Source of the DNA: an uncultured Lachnospiraceae bacterium
GTDB taxonomy: Bacteria; Bacillota_A; Clostridia; Lachnospirales; Lachnospiraceae
Reading direction: 5' to 3'
Assembly (NCBI GenBank): GCA_946529195.1
Contig: CAMMZE010000014.1
Span: 1 to 12,285, forward strand
Length of the DNA: 12,285 bases
The notes beneath the pieces are model-generated. The model did no database searches. It was not told where the DNA came from and worked only from the letters and a program-made list of their open reading frames with translations. Positions 1-6,958 of this stretch are shown here, one piece after another. Both the position numbers and the translations under genes were made by a program. The first letter of the stretch is position 1, and every line of letters begins with the position of its first letter.

Positions 1-789
1 AGTCAGGCCGACCCAGTAGAAAATATCCGAGCCTACAAAAAGACGGAAATCTCCGTTTTTAAATGTCTTGATCAGCGAGGAAACTGCTGTTCCCTCGGAA
101 GGTTTGGTATGCACATATTCTTTCTCATTGATGGTTCAGACAGGCACCTGCATGAAAATAACAGCCAGAACAGCCATCACGGCAAATGTAACACGCATGG
201 CAGGCACACGGCCCATACTTCCTTCCAAAGCTCCCCATACCATAGGTGCCACATAAGCAAATGCAGTACCAACGATGAAGGTCAGGGAGATTGCTGTAGA
301 AATATTAAGTCTTTCCTGCTGGTCATGTCCCAGCTCGGCAATCAGTGCATTATAAGGGGTACAGTAAGCCGTAATAGAAAGATAATAGATCATTACGAAT
401 GCAAAAAGCCAGATCACATTTACCGTGCTGACCTGCCCGATCGGCGCGCAGAATGCCAGAACTGTACTGAGCGCAAGCGGTATGGAAGCATATTTCATAA
501 ATGGAATACGGCGTCCTTTGGGCGACTTGCACCTGTCTGAGAGTGAAGCGATCAGCGGATCTGTCACCGCGTCAAATATTCGTCCCAGAGCGGTAATACA
601 TCCGATGATGGTAAGAACTCCAAGAATCACTCTTCCCTGCGGCACAAAGAGGGTCTGCCCCGCATCAATGGCTGTCTGATCAGGCTGATAGAAATATACC
701 AGCCAGTTGGAGATCAATCCTGACATCATTGCCCATCCCAGCTGTCCTATGGCAAACAGCCAGATCTTGCTTTTCGGTAACGCCTTCAT
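1..789 (-). pseudogene. GPH-family (MFS) sugar:cation symporter, interrupted by an in-frame TGA and cut by the window edge
   Basis: The reading frame begins at ATG 787-789, eight bases after an AGGAGG site; an upstream in-frame ATG at 837 lacks this spacing and would overlap the preceding gene. Residues 1-217 look like the N-terminal half of a glycoside-pentoside-hexuronide transporter of the MelB type: an aromatic first helix with the GQLGW segment, then FDAVTDPLIASLSDR and the cytoplasmic loop SPKGRRIPFM, which is the family signature. A TGA at 136-138 then stops translation, but the same frame stays open for another 45 codons to base 1, and that stretch is still family-like (TINEKEY, then SLIKTFKNGDFRLF and FYWVGL). 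I therefore read one gene with a premature stop, probably TGG or CGA mutated to TGA, or a sequencing error. If the stop is real, the product would have about half the helices and be inactive. The substrate cannot be told. It follows the TM1266-like gene by 13 bases, so the two are probably co-transcribed. Confidence 0.8.
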
Positions 790-802
790 CCTTTTGTCCT
801 CC

Positions 803-1048
803 TTAGTTTTTTGAGTAGATCGTTTTAGCACTGACACCGTTCAGGCGGCCGATTCTGCCGGCCATGGAATTGATCACATCTGCCGGCGCGTCGATCACAA
901 TGGAAATAATATTCAGATCCCTGGATCTGTAGGGAATTCCCATTCTTCCGACAATATAATCCGCATTTTCATGCAGGATTTCATTGACCTGCGCTGTCAC
1001 ATCCGGGTTGTCAATTATGATACCTAAAATTGCTATTCTGGAATTCAT
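803..1048 (-). CDS. TM1266-family iron-only hydrogenase system putative regulator
   Basis: This is an 81-residue soluble protein resembling the TM1266 family, small ACT/ferredoxin-fold proteins usually named putative regulators of the FeFe-hydrogenase system. Matching features are the opening SRIAILGIII, the central NEILHENADYIVGRMGIPYR and the closing GRLNGVSAKTIYSK. The start is set at 1046-1048 because AGGAAGG then lies six bases upstream; ATGs at 1054 and 1069 are too close to, or ahead of, that site. Family members are often found near hydrogenase maturation genes, but here the downstream partner is a sugar transporter and no hydrogenase gene is in the window. The TAA stop overlaps the transporter's ribosome-binding site. 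A molecular role is not established for the family; a ligand-responsive regulator is the usual inference. Confidence 0.85.
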   Translation of the reverse strand: MNSRIAILGIIIDNPDVTAQVNEILHENADYIVGRMGIPYRSRDLNIISIVIDAPADVINSMAGRIGRLNGVSAKTIYSKN

Positions 1049-1084
1049 TTTCATCCTTCCTGTTTGCATAATATACTACAGTAA

Positions 1085-1114
1085 ATCATACCATATGAGA
1101 CCTGATAAGTCCAA
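1085..1114 (-). promoter_or_regulatory. Sigma-A-type promoter for the TM1266-like gene and transporter
   Basis: On the minus strand, TTGGAC (1109-1114) and TATGAT (1085-1090) are separated by 18 bases. This gives a short leader before the AGGAAGG site and the start at 1048. It fits the vegetative consensus reasonably, though the -35 box is imperfect. Confidence 0.55.
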
Positions 1115-1140
1115 TGATAATATCCCCCGCAAACAACAAA

Positions 1141-1170
1141 GTCCCGCCCTGCCCTGAGGCAGTGCGGGAC
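1141..1170 (-). terminator. Hairpin terminator after the DUF4956 gene
   Basis: The inverted repeat GTCCCGC...GCGGGAC continues inward as CCTGCC / GGCAG around a CTGA loop. On the minus strand it is followed by TTTGTTGTTTG, an interrupted U-tract, and it sits 20 bases beyond the DUF4956 stop. Read on the plus strand there is no U-tract, so it most likely ends the VTC-DUF4956 transcript just before the next promoter. Confidence 0.7.
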
Positions 1171-1190
1171 CATTTGATCTGTGACAATGA

Positions 1191-1859
1191 TCAGAGTTCT
1201 TCTTTATTATCCGGAACCCTGCCGCATACAATCGTCAGGTTGCCATTCCGCATTCTGATCTCATCAATCATGTTCTTTTCTTTCTTCTCATCTTTCAGAG
1301 TGATGTCATAATCCAGTTCATATAAGCTTCCCATATTTACCGTCTTTACACGGCGAAGCTTTGCAGCAGATGTATGCTCTGCGAAAACATCATCAAAGAT
1401 TCCCTGATAATCCAGGTTTTCCGGAATTGTAACCTTGAGGATCCTGGCTGCCATGCCGCCGCGGCCGCCTGCAAAGTTGACCATGAGCACAACCATGATT
1501 TCCACAACTGCGGTAAGTAAGATGGCAAGGGTCAGCTCACCGGTTCCTGCTGCAAGACCTGCTGCCATGGAGAGAAATACGCTGGCAATTTCTCTGGAAT
1601 TGCCCGGTACAGAACGGAAGCGGACCAGACTGAAGGCACCCATGACAGCCACGCCTGTCCCGACATTGCCGTTTACGATCATGATCACAGCCTGTACGAT
1701 GACAGGCAAAATAGCCAGGGTCAGGATAAAGTTCTTGCTGTAGGTATTTTTATAAGTGTGAAATGCTGCAATCACCGCGCCTAGAATCAGGGAAACGACT
1801 GCGCTGCATAAGAAACTGCTTAATTCGGCTGCTGTTAATGTGAAATATGAACTGATCAT
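1191..1859 (-). CDS. DUF4956 family membrane protein, partner of the VTC protein
   Basis: A 222-residue protein with an N-terminal membrane part (helices about 13-33, 43-62 and 108-127, perhaps another near 92-105) and a charged, probably cytosolic C-terminal domain (about 137-222). The stretch GAFSLVRFRSVPGNSREIA at about 74-92 is typical of DUF4956. In many Firmicutes this family sits directly beside a VTC-domain polyphosphate polymerase, as here: the VTC stop TGA and this ATG are one base apart (TGACATG), with an AAGGGAG site inside the upstream gene's end, so translation is probably coupled. By analogy with eukaryotic VTC, where polyphosphate synthesis is tied to membrane passage, it may anchor the polymerase or form a channel for its product. 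That role is inference and has no direct support in the sequence. Confidence 0.85.
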   Translation of the reverse strand: MISSYFTLTAAELSSFLCSAVVSLILGAVIAAFHTYKNTYSKNFILTLAILPVIVQAVIMIVNGNVGTGVAVMGAFSLVRFRSVPGNSREIASVFLSMAAGLAAGTGELTLAILLTAVVEIMVVLMVNFAGGRGGMAARILKVTIPENLDYQGIFDDVFAEHTSAAKLRRVKTVNMGSLYELDYDITLKDEKKEKNMIDEIRMRNGNLTIVCGRVPDNKEEL

Positions 1860-1860
1860 G

Positions 1861-2616
1861 TCAGGCTCCCTTCTTTAATACGTTTTTTCTTTCCATGTAT
1901 ACGGCTTCTTCTGCATTTGTCCGGACGATATCCTTCAGATATCTGCTGTAATAGGTCCCGTATTTGGAGAAGGAAGTCATATAAATCTGATGCTCTGAGA
2001 AGAATCTGGCCATCCACAGAGGCATGGCGCCTGGTATTTTCACTTCCATGAGCACCTGGTCCTCTGCAAGAAGATGAACTCCTTTATCTCCTGCCGCAAA
2101 ATCCAGATCATGATCCCTGCAGCGGATATTGTGGTCGAAAGTCAGCCGAAGCTCACTGTTTTCGATTCCCTTAAAGGCTTCTCTGTCGTATGCCACATAG
2201 GCTGCCGGGCGCAATCCGTAATGATGCATGGTATATTCAATCTCACGCAGAATCTGACTTTTCTCTTCTTTGTAGATTCCATTGTGCAGAAATGCCTTTG
2301 CCTGCAGGTAGGGCATCTCTTCTCTGCGCTTGTAGACGACACGGGCATATTTTTTCTTCAGTTCCAGAAAGACCTTTGTCCGGTCTGTGAACTGATTGCC
2401 GTACATGCGCACACGCATCTTTTCTTTGTATTTTGGCTTCTCGATGGAAGCACGGATCAGTTCAAAATTATCTGTGTCATAATAAATATTCTGAATTGTA
2501 TAATTGGTGAAGGCGTCCGGCTCCATATACTGCGGAAGGATCCGGCAAAGTGCCCTGTACTGGTCACCGGTCAGCAGAAATTTTTTCTCATAACGTTCAA
2601 ACACCTTTTGTGCCAT
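1861..2616 (-). CDS. VTC-domain polyphosphate polymerase family protein
   Basis: A 251-residue cytosolic protein of the VTC family, whose triphosphate-tunnel fold makes polyphosphate from a nucleoside triphosphate in the yeast Vtc4 enzyme. Tunnel-type residues are visible in order: YEKKFLL at 9-15, IYYDTD at 44-49, KMRVRMYG at 66-73, ELKKK at 85-89, YKRRE at 95-99, YDRE at 143-146 and EVKIPG at 201-206. These alternating basic and acidic residues on beta strands are the family hallmark, and the length is typical of stand-alone bacterial members. The start follows AAAGGAG with suitable spacing. It is the first gene of a two-gene unit with DUF4956. The region upstream holds direct repeats resembling a PhoP box, which would suit a phosphate-linked gene. 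Bacterial members are mostly annotated by homology, so the activity is likely but not shown here. Confidence 0.88.
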   Translation of the reverse strand: MAQKVFERYEKKFLLTGDQYRALCRILPQYMEPDAFTNYTIQNIYYDTDNFELIRASIEKPKYKEKMRVRMYGNQFTDRTKVFLELKKKYARVVYKRREEMPYLQAKAFLHNGIYKEEKSQILREIEYTMHHYGLRPAAYVAYDREAFKGIENSELRLTFDHNIRCRDHDLDFAAGDKGVHLLAEDQVLMEVKIPGAMPLWMARFFSEHQIYMTSFSKYGTYYSRYLKDIVRTNAEEAVYMERKNVLKKGA

Positions 2617-2633
2617 GCTCTCATCTCCTTTTT

Positions 2634-2654
2634 CAGATCGCTTTCTCTGATCTG
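2634..2654 (-). repeat. Inverted repeat in the 5' leader of the VTC gene
   Basis: CAGATC (2634-2639) and GATCTG (2649-2654) form a perfect six-base inverted repeat around nine bases. In the minus-strand transcript this small hairpin lies immediately ahead of the AAAAAGGAGATG ribosome-binding region. It has no U-tract, so it is not a terminator. It could affect leader stability or ribosome access, or be chance. Confidence 0.35.
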
Positions 2655-2696
2655 CAATAAGAATATCAAAGCAATAGGTACAAAAGGTGTGTACTT

Positions 2697-2713
2697 TGTG
2701 AACGTTTTGTGAA
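2697..2713 (-). promoter_or_regulatory. Candidate PhoP-type box: TTCACA-N5-TTCACA direct repeat upstream of the VTC gene
   Basis: On the minus strand, TTCACA at 2708-2713 is repeated exactly at 2697-2702 with five bases between (11-base period). The identity extends to TTCACAAA in both copies. A weaker third unit, CACACC, follows at the same phase. Tandem TT(A/T/C)ACA hexamers with about five-base spacers are the pattern described for PhoP boxes in Bacillus. The repeats lie 80-97 bases before the VTC start and just past the stop of the upstream gene. A polyphosphate polymerase is a sensible target for phosphate control. I could not identify a convincing -10 box. Confidence 0.4.
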
Positions 2714-2714
2714 A

Positions 2715-2912
2715 TTAGAAATCAAATTCCCGGTATCCATTATCTTCTGCTGCCAGCCGGACCTTCTCTTCTGTCTCCTCAATGACAGCCTCAAAGCCGG
2801 TCAGGGCGGCAAAAGGGGAAAACTGGGCAGCCCGCATCTCCATGGAAATATGAGACCTCCGGTCCGATACATGATGCGGAAGATTTATGATATCATCATA
2901 AGGCCCTTTCAT
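2715..2912 (-). CDS. Small Y-polymerase-associated protein (YolD-like in context)
   Basis: A 65-residue protein whose start overlaps the polymerase stop as ATGA, so the two are translationally coupled. It opens with YDDIINLPHHVSDRRSHIS and has a QFSPFAALTGFEAVIEET core at about 30-47. The core recalls the WxPFAALPE motif of YolD-type proteins found beside Y-family polymerases in Bacillus. Small proteins of this kind recur directly after UmuC-like polymerase genes in Clostridia. It has no membrane segment or signal peptide. A role as a polymerase partner or regulator is inferred from the coupling and the family's habitual position; no activity is known to me. Relationship to the YolD Pfam family proper is uncertain. 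Confidence 0.75.
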   Translation of the reverse strand: MKGPYDDIINLPHHVSDRRSHISMEMRAAQFSPFAALTGFEAVIEETEEKVRLAAEDNGYREFDF

Positions 2913-4429
2913 GACTTGTGCCCTCCGATCTGATTATTCCTCTCGATCATGGTCGCCCCCTCCTGCAGGTCAGTCCCTTTCAGGATGGCGTTCTTACCGT
3001 ATTTTTTCTTGATCCCCAGAAGGGCTTTCTGCAGATTCTTCTCTTTTTCCAGGCCGGCCCTCTCTTCTTCTTTTTTCTTTTCCAGGGCCTCATAGTCCGT
3101 AAAGAGATCCATCTGCTCATAGACTACCGGTTCTTTTACCTCTTCCTCCTGCAGGATATTATTGGCCCCCAGGGTGATCCGCCGGATCAGCAGGGAGTCA
3201 TCCGCAATCCGGTCAAAAAGCCCCATGACAGCTTCCAGGATCTTCTGGGTAGAAGAAGTATGCTTGCCCAGATTGGCAGATCCATGTGCATGCTTGGGAA
3301 CCTTTCTGCCGTAATAGTCTGTCGTGACCTCTCCCCGGTAAGCGGACCTGCGCGTCTGATCCTGCAGGTTTTCAATGTCATAATTGAGCGTCAGAACCAT
3401 CTGGTCTGTCATCAGCTGCTTATCCACCAGGTCAAGAGCCATGGCATCCGCCATCTCCATCACGACCACTCTGGCCTTTGCCTTCTCATAAGGACACATG
3501 AGGACCTGAGCGGTGCTGATGCTTTTTGATTTGGGCTGATAGGCACGTATGTCCGCGATCGTGACCGGTTCCCATCCCCAGGCATGGTCAATCAGAAGCT
3601 CTGCATTGATCCCGAACAGGCGGTAGAGCAGGTCCTCATTGTGGAAATCATCTGCCCGTCCCAGGCTGCACCTGGCAATATCCCCCATGGTATAGAGACC
3701 GTTTTCCCTGAGCTTGCGGGCGTATCCGCGTCCGACCCGCCAAAAGTCCGTGATGGGCTGATGGGTCCAGAGCTCCCGCCGGTAACTCATCTCATCCAGC
3801 TGGGCAATCCGGACTCCATTTTCATCCGGCTTCATCTTCTTGGCGTAAATATCCATAGCGATCTTGGCCAGATAAAGATTGGTCCCAATCCCGGCCGTTG
3901 CTGTTGCCCCAGTCTCCTGCAGGACCTCCATGATCATTTTCATGGCCAGATCATGGGCCGAAAGCCCGTACAGAGACAAGTAGGAAGTGGCATCGATAAA
4001 GACCTCATCGATGGAATAGACCTGGATATCTTCCGGGGCGATGTATTTCAGATAGATATTGTAAACCCTGGAACTGTAATCCATATACAGGCGCATGCGA
4101 GGCGGCGCAACAATATAGTCCAGCGACAGGCCGGGGTCTTTTTTCAGCTCCTCATCCAGATAAGAAGATCCTGTAAACTTCCCGCCCGGCGCCTTCTTCA
4201 GCCGCTGGGCATTGACCCTGGCAGTCCCCTCTACGACCTCAAACAGACGGGCCCTGCCGGAAATGCCATAGGCCTTCAGAGAAGGCGAAACAGCCAGACA
4301 GATGGTTTTTTCTGTCCGGCTGGCGTCCGCTACAACCAGGTTGGTCTGGAGAGGGTCAAGCCCTCTCTCAAAGCATTCTACGGAGGCGTAGAATGACTTC
4401 AGGTCAATCGCGATATATATCCTGTCCAT
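2909..4429 (-). CDS. Y-family (UmuC/DinB-like) translesion DNA polymerase
   Basis: A 506-residue polymerase of the Y family, which copies damaged DNA at the cost of fidelity. The palm metal ligands are visible: D9 in IAIDLKSFYASVEC, and D141 with E142 in YSIDEVFID. A TAGIGTNLYLAKIAMD segment and a helix-hairpin-helix region with RVGRGYARKL follow, then the little-finger domain. Residues 439-443 read QMDLF in a C-terminal tail, a good match to the QxxLF sliding-clamp binding motif. Beyond it is a highly charged, helical stretch rich in E and K (about 446-480), so the protein is much longer than DinB (about 350 residues) and nearer to UmuC-type or Firmicutes relatives. The start has GAGAGGAGG upstream. 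It lies 18 bases after the 575-residue membrane protein gene and overlaps its small partner by four bases. No LexA-type operator was found next to it, as expected for an internal operon gene. Confidence 0.93.
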   Translation of the reverse strand: MDRIYIAIDLKSFYASVECFERGLDPLQTNLVVADASRTEKTICLAVSPSLKAYGISGRARLFEVVEGTARVNAQRLKKAPGGKFTGSSYLDEELKKDPGLSLDYIVAPPRMRLYMDYSSRVYNIYLKYIAPEDIQVYSIDEVFIDATSYLSLYGLSAHDLAMKMIMEVLQETGATATAGIGTNLYLAKIAMDIYAKKMKPDENGVRIAQLDEMSYRRELWTHQPITDFWRVGRGYARKLRENGLYTMGDIARCSLGRADDFHNEDLLYRLFGINAELLIDHAWGWEPVTIADIRAYQPKSKSISTAQVLMCPYEKAKARVVVMEMADAMALDLVDKQLMTDQMVLTLNYDIENLQDQTRRSAYRGEVTTDYYGRKVPKHAHGSANLGKHTSSTQKILEAVMGLFDRIADDSLLIRRITLGANNILQEEEVKEPVVYEQMDLFTDYEALEKKKEEERAGLEKEKNLQKALLGIKKKYGKNAILKGTDLQEGATMIERNNQIGGHKS

Positions 4430-4447
4430 TCTGCGCCTCCTCTCTTT

Positions 4448-6175
4448 TTATTCTTCCGGAAGAAGGAAATGGGTGCCGTCCGTCAGGATGGTCAGTTCAT
4501 CTCCCTCATCATGCAGGATCATACCGATCACATCCGCATATCTGGCATGATAGATCTGATTTTCTTCATCCACGATATAGATGTAGGTATTTCCCTGCTG
4601 CACGATGGTCTCGATCTTGCTGATAGTAATCTGCTTTTCTGTAAAGGCAGATGTATCCACCTCCGGGACTGCCTCCTCTGTCTTGACTGCCTGGTCAGCA
4701 GAGATCTCTCCCCTCACGAGCATATTATATTTTTCAATGCAGGCCTTCTGGGTGGATGCTGTCGCCACCATATTATACTGGCTGACATTGACAGCCGCAT
4801 ACATCTTGACCAGGCCGTTGGCATCTTTGAGAACCATAATGTAAGTCGGAATATTATCCACATTGATCAGGCTGGGGAAGGATGCCTTGTAAGCTTTTTC
4901 CTGTACTTCTCCCTCAGCGCTCCGCATGGCGGAAAATTCATCCGCTCCTGCACAGGTAATAAATCTGGTCTCTTCTGTGCGTTCATTGGAAAGAATGAAG
5001 CCCAGATTGGAACTATCCCCGTTCACGCTGGTTACGCCGGTGTAGATCCAGATATCACCGCCTTTGGCGATATAACCGAAATCCGGATACAGGGTTTCTT
5101 CATCATCGTCCCGGCTCATCGTGGTCACCCTGCGGCAGTCTTTCTGCCCGAACAGGGTATTGAGAAAACCATTCTGCAGCTGAGCGGCATCATTGTACTG
5201 AAGACAGATCAGATCTCCGTCATAGATCACATCGACCCAGCCGGGCAGTTCGGCCGATGCATAGCGGGTCATCTGGCCCGTCACGGGATCTGCAATCACG
5301 GCTCCCATGACCTGCTCGCCGCCGAAGAGACCGACCGTATAAGTATAATAAGGAGCGATGTACCAGGGCTTTCCTTCTTCATCGATCTCAAAATGCACGT
5401 TTCTGAACATCAGAGTCGGATAATGAAAGCGAAGCTGGCGGCCCAGATTCCTCTGGAACCAGGCAGAAGGCACATATTTCATGCCTGTCTCAAGTGATAC
5501 GTAGTCCGCATCCATATCGACGGGATCCACAACGACATAGCCGGGAATGCCATGTTCACGGTTGCCCATCCACTTGAAAAATCCGTCAAAACACAGAGCC
5601 GCTACCTTGACCGGCCTGCTGCTGTAATCGATCTGTATATAAGAGCCCACATTAAACTGGCTGACCAGATTGGTCAATGATCCAATCTCGCGGTCTCCCA
5701 GCATCTGCGCCGATGAGGTATCCATGAGTGCGATCGCATCCGAACCCTCCTGTGAGGGAATGTCCTCCACGCTGCCTTCTGTCACCGTAAGGATCCTGCT
5801 GTATGCCTTTGCATGGAATATGCGGGCACTGAAGGCTGTTCCCAGCACAAGGATCAGAACTACGATCACCGCAAGGATCACCGGGATGCGGAAATGCTTT
5901 TCCTCTTCTTTTTTCACAGACAGATAGACTGCTTTTACAAAGATGTAGATCAGCAGCTCAGAAAGGAGAAATCCCCAGAAGGAAGGACTCTTGATATTGA
6001 GCGCCGGCAGTTCTTTGTAAAAGCGGGCCAGGCCGATCACCAGGGTGATCAGGAAGGGAATCAGAATGCTTTTCAGATTCTGCTTTCCTCCCTTGCCCAG
6101 CGTCTGCCGGTTGAATGTTGCCTTGAACCAGTCAGGCACCTGTACGTTGACATTATACTTTTTTCCTGTGTTCAT
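4448..6175 (-). CDS. Uncharacterised membrane protein with a large probably extracytoplasmic domain
   Basis: I do not recognise a characterised family for this 575-residue protein. A short soluble N-terminus (NVNVQVPDWFKATFNRQTLG) is followed by three hydrophobic segments at about 37-53, 66-87 and 97-119, and then about 450 mostly polar residues. With three helices the large part would lie on the opposite side from the N-terminus; the charged loop KKEEEKHFR before helix 3 suggests that it is outside. Within it, a stretch with PWYIAPYYTY, then VMGAVIADPVTGQMTRYA (about 280-315), has the look of a PepSY-like unit. Residues 505-575 form a beta-rich tail that may be a separate small domain. Its start overlaps the end of the 59-residue membrane protein gene by 23 bases, and the polymerase gene follows after 18 bases. 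A link to DNA repair is not evident from sequence, only from position. Confidence 0.8.
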   Translation of the reverse strand: MNTGKKYNVNVQVPDWFKATFNRQTLGKGGKQNLKSILIPFLITLVIGLARFYKELPALNIKSPSFWGFLLSELLIYIFVKAVYLSVKKEEEKHFRIPVILAVIVVLILVLGTAFSARIFHAKAYSRILTVTEGSVEDIPSQEGSDAIALMDTSSAQMLGDREIGSLTNLVSQFNVGSYIQIDYSSRPVKVAALCFDGFFKWMGNREHGIPGYVVVDPVDMDADYVSLETGMKYVPSAWFQRNLGRQLRFHYPTLMFRNVHFEIDEEGKPWYIAPYYTYTVGLFGGEQVMGAVIADPVTGQMTRYASAELPGWVDVIYDGDLICLQYNDAAQLQNGFLNTLFGQKDCRRVTTMSRDDDEETLYPDFGYIAKGGDIWIYTGVTSVNGDSSNLGFILSNERTEETRFITCAGADEFSAMRSAEGEVQEKAYKASFPSLINVDNIPTYIMVLKDANGLVKMYAAVNVSQYNMVATASTQKACIEKYNMLVRGEISADQAVKTEEAVPEVDTSAFTEKQITISKIETIVQQGNTYIYIVDEENQIYHARYADVIGMILHDEGDELTILTDGTHFLLPEE

Positions 6176-6332
6176 CGTTCTGCTCCCTGTACTCCCTGCT
6201 CTTTTCCAGAGCTTCTTTCACAATATAGGCAACAGTTCCTCCTGCAACAGTCACAGCCGCGGCAAGTTCAATGATGTCTCTGGCAATGACCTGGCGCTTG
6301 ATCACGATTTTACCGAGTTTCAGCAGCGACAT
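6153..6332 (-). CDS. Small single-span membrane protein, unknown function
   Basis: A 59-residue protein with an amphipathic or basic N-terminus (LLKLGKIVIKRQVIARD), one hydrophobic segment rich in Ala, Val and Gly (about 22-42), and a charged tail (EALEKSREYREQNDEHRKK). The start is set at ATG 6330-6332, eight bases after AAAGGAG. A GTG nine bases earlier overlaps that site and is rejected. Its 3' end overlaps the next gene by 23 bases, so the two are probably translationally linked and may act together at the membrane. It follows the bioY stop by 24 bases. No family recognised. Confidence 0.7.
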   Translation of the reverse strand: MSLLKLGKIVIKRQVIARDIIELAAAVTVAGGTVAYIVKEALEKSREYREQNDEHRKKV

Positions 6333-6356
6333 TTCTATCACTCCTTTCCGCTGTTT

Positions 6357-6929
6357 CTAGATCTCATGTCCGGAAGCTTTCAGCACCTTTCTGACCCTGT
6401 CTCCAAAGAAAAGGCCAAGCAAAGTCAGGACTGCATCTTTGGGAATAAATGCAGCAGCGGAATAAATCATAATCGCCCCAAAATCACTCTGGGCAACGTG
6501 TGACCACCACCATCCGCCGAATACTTCCACAGCAGCAAGACCCACCATGCCGCACACAATGGTCATAAAGATCCTCATCTTACGGTTATCCATATGAAAA
6601 CGGATTCCGCACAGAGCGACCATGACCGGCCATGCCATCAGATAACCGCCGGCCGGTCCCACCAGCCTTGCAGGTCCTGCACCGAAATTGGCAAAAACCG
6701 GTGCTCCGGCGATTCCGACCAGAATATAGATCACAATCGCGCAGAATCCTCTTTTCCATCCAAGCATCATACCGATAAAGGCCAGTCCGAACACCTGCAG
6801 GGTCACCGGAACGCCTGTGGGCATGGGGATAGAGATCTGTGAGATCACTGCCATCAGTGCCGCCATCATTCCGATCAGCGCAATGCTCCGAACTGAAAAT
6901 AAACTGTCTTTTGTTCTTTCATTTTCCAT
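6357..6929 (-). CDS. bioY: BioY family biotin transporter (ECF S component)
   Basis: A 190-residue integral membrane protein matching BioY, the substrate-binding S component that imports biotin either alone or with the EcfAAT energy module. The family signature is clear: QISIPMPTGVPVTLQVFGLAFIG near 33-55, then GIAGAPVFANFGAGPARLVGPAGGYLMAW across the middle, with about six hydrophobic segments. The start at 6927-6929 leaves about ten bases after AGGAAGG; an ATG three codons earlier (6938) is only one base from that site and is less likely, but cannot be excluded. The gene is 29 bases after the MGMT-like gene and has no room for its own BirA operator. No biotin synthesis genes or ECF ATPases are in the window, which fits a biotin scavenger using a shared energy module encoded elsewhere. 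Confidence 0.93.
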   Translation of the reverse strand: MENERTKDSLFSVRSIALIGMMAALMAVISQISIPMPTGVPVTLQVFGLAFIGMMLGWKRGFCAIVIYILVGIAGAPVFANFGAGPARLVGPAGGYLMAWPVMVALCGIRFHMDNRKMRIFMTIVCGMVGLAAVEVFGGWWWSHVAQSDFGAIMIYSAAAFIPKDAVLTLLGLFFGDRVRKVLKASGHEI

Positions 6930-6958
6930 TTCTGCCATACCTTCCTGTTTGATGTACT

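Noticed and set aside
136..138. TGA in the transporter read as selenocysteine
   Set aside because: No SECIS-like hairpin is evident just downstream, and GPH transporters have no known selenocysteine; Trp or Arg changed by one base is simpler.
2634..2654. Inverted repeat as a terminator for the polymerase operon
   Set aside because: The stem is only six bases and is followed by A-rich sequence, not a U-tract, in the relevant direction.
2074..2712. Open frame of 212 codons on the plus strand
   Set aside because: It is antisense to the VTC gene and its leader; apparent hydrophobicity comes from the complement of Lys/Glu-rich codons.
3584..4396. Open frame of 270 codons on the plus strand
   Set aside because: It is antisense to the Y-family polymerase, whose catalytic motifs are intact, and has no recognisable protein features.
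4469..5497. Long open frame of 342 codons on the plus strand
   Set aside because: It lies wholly opposite the 575-residue membrane protein gene, has no family resemblance or ribosome site, and its composition mirrors the opposite strand.
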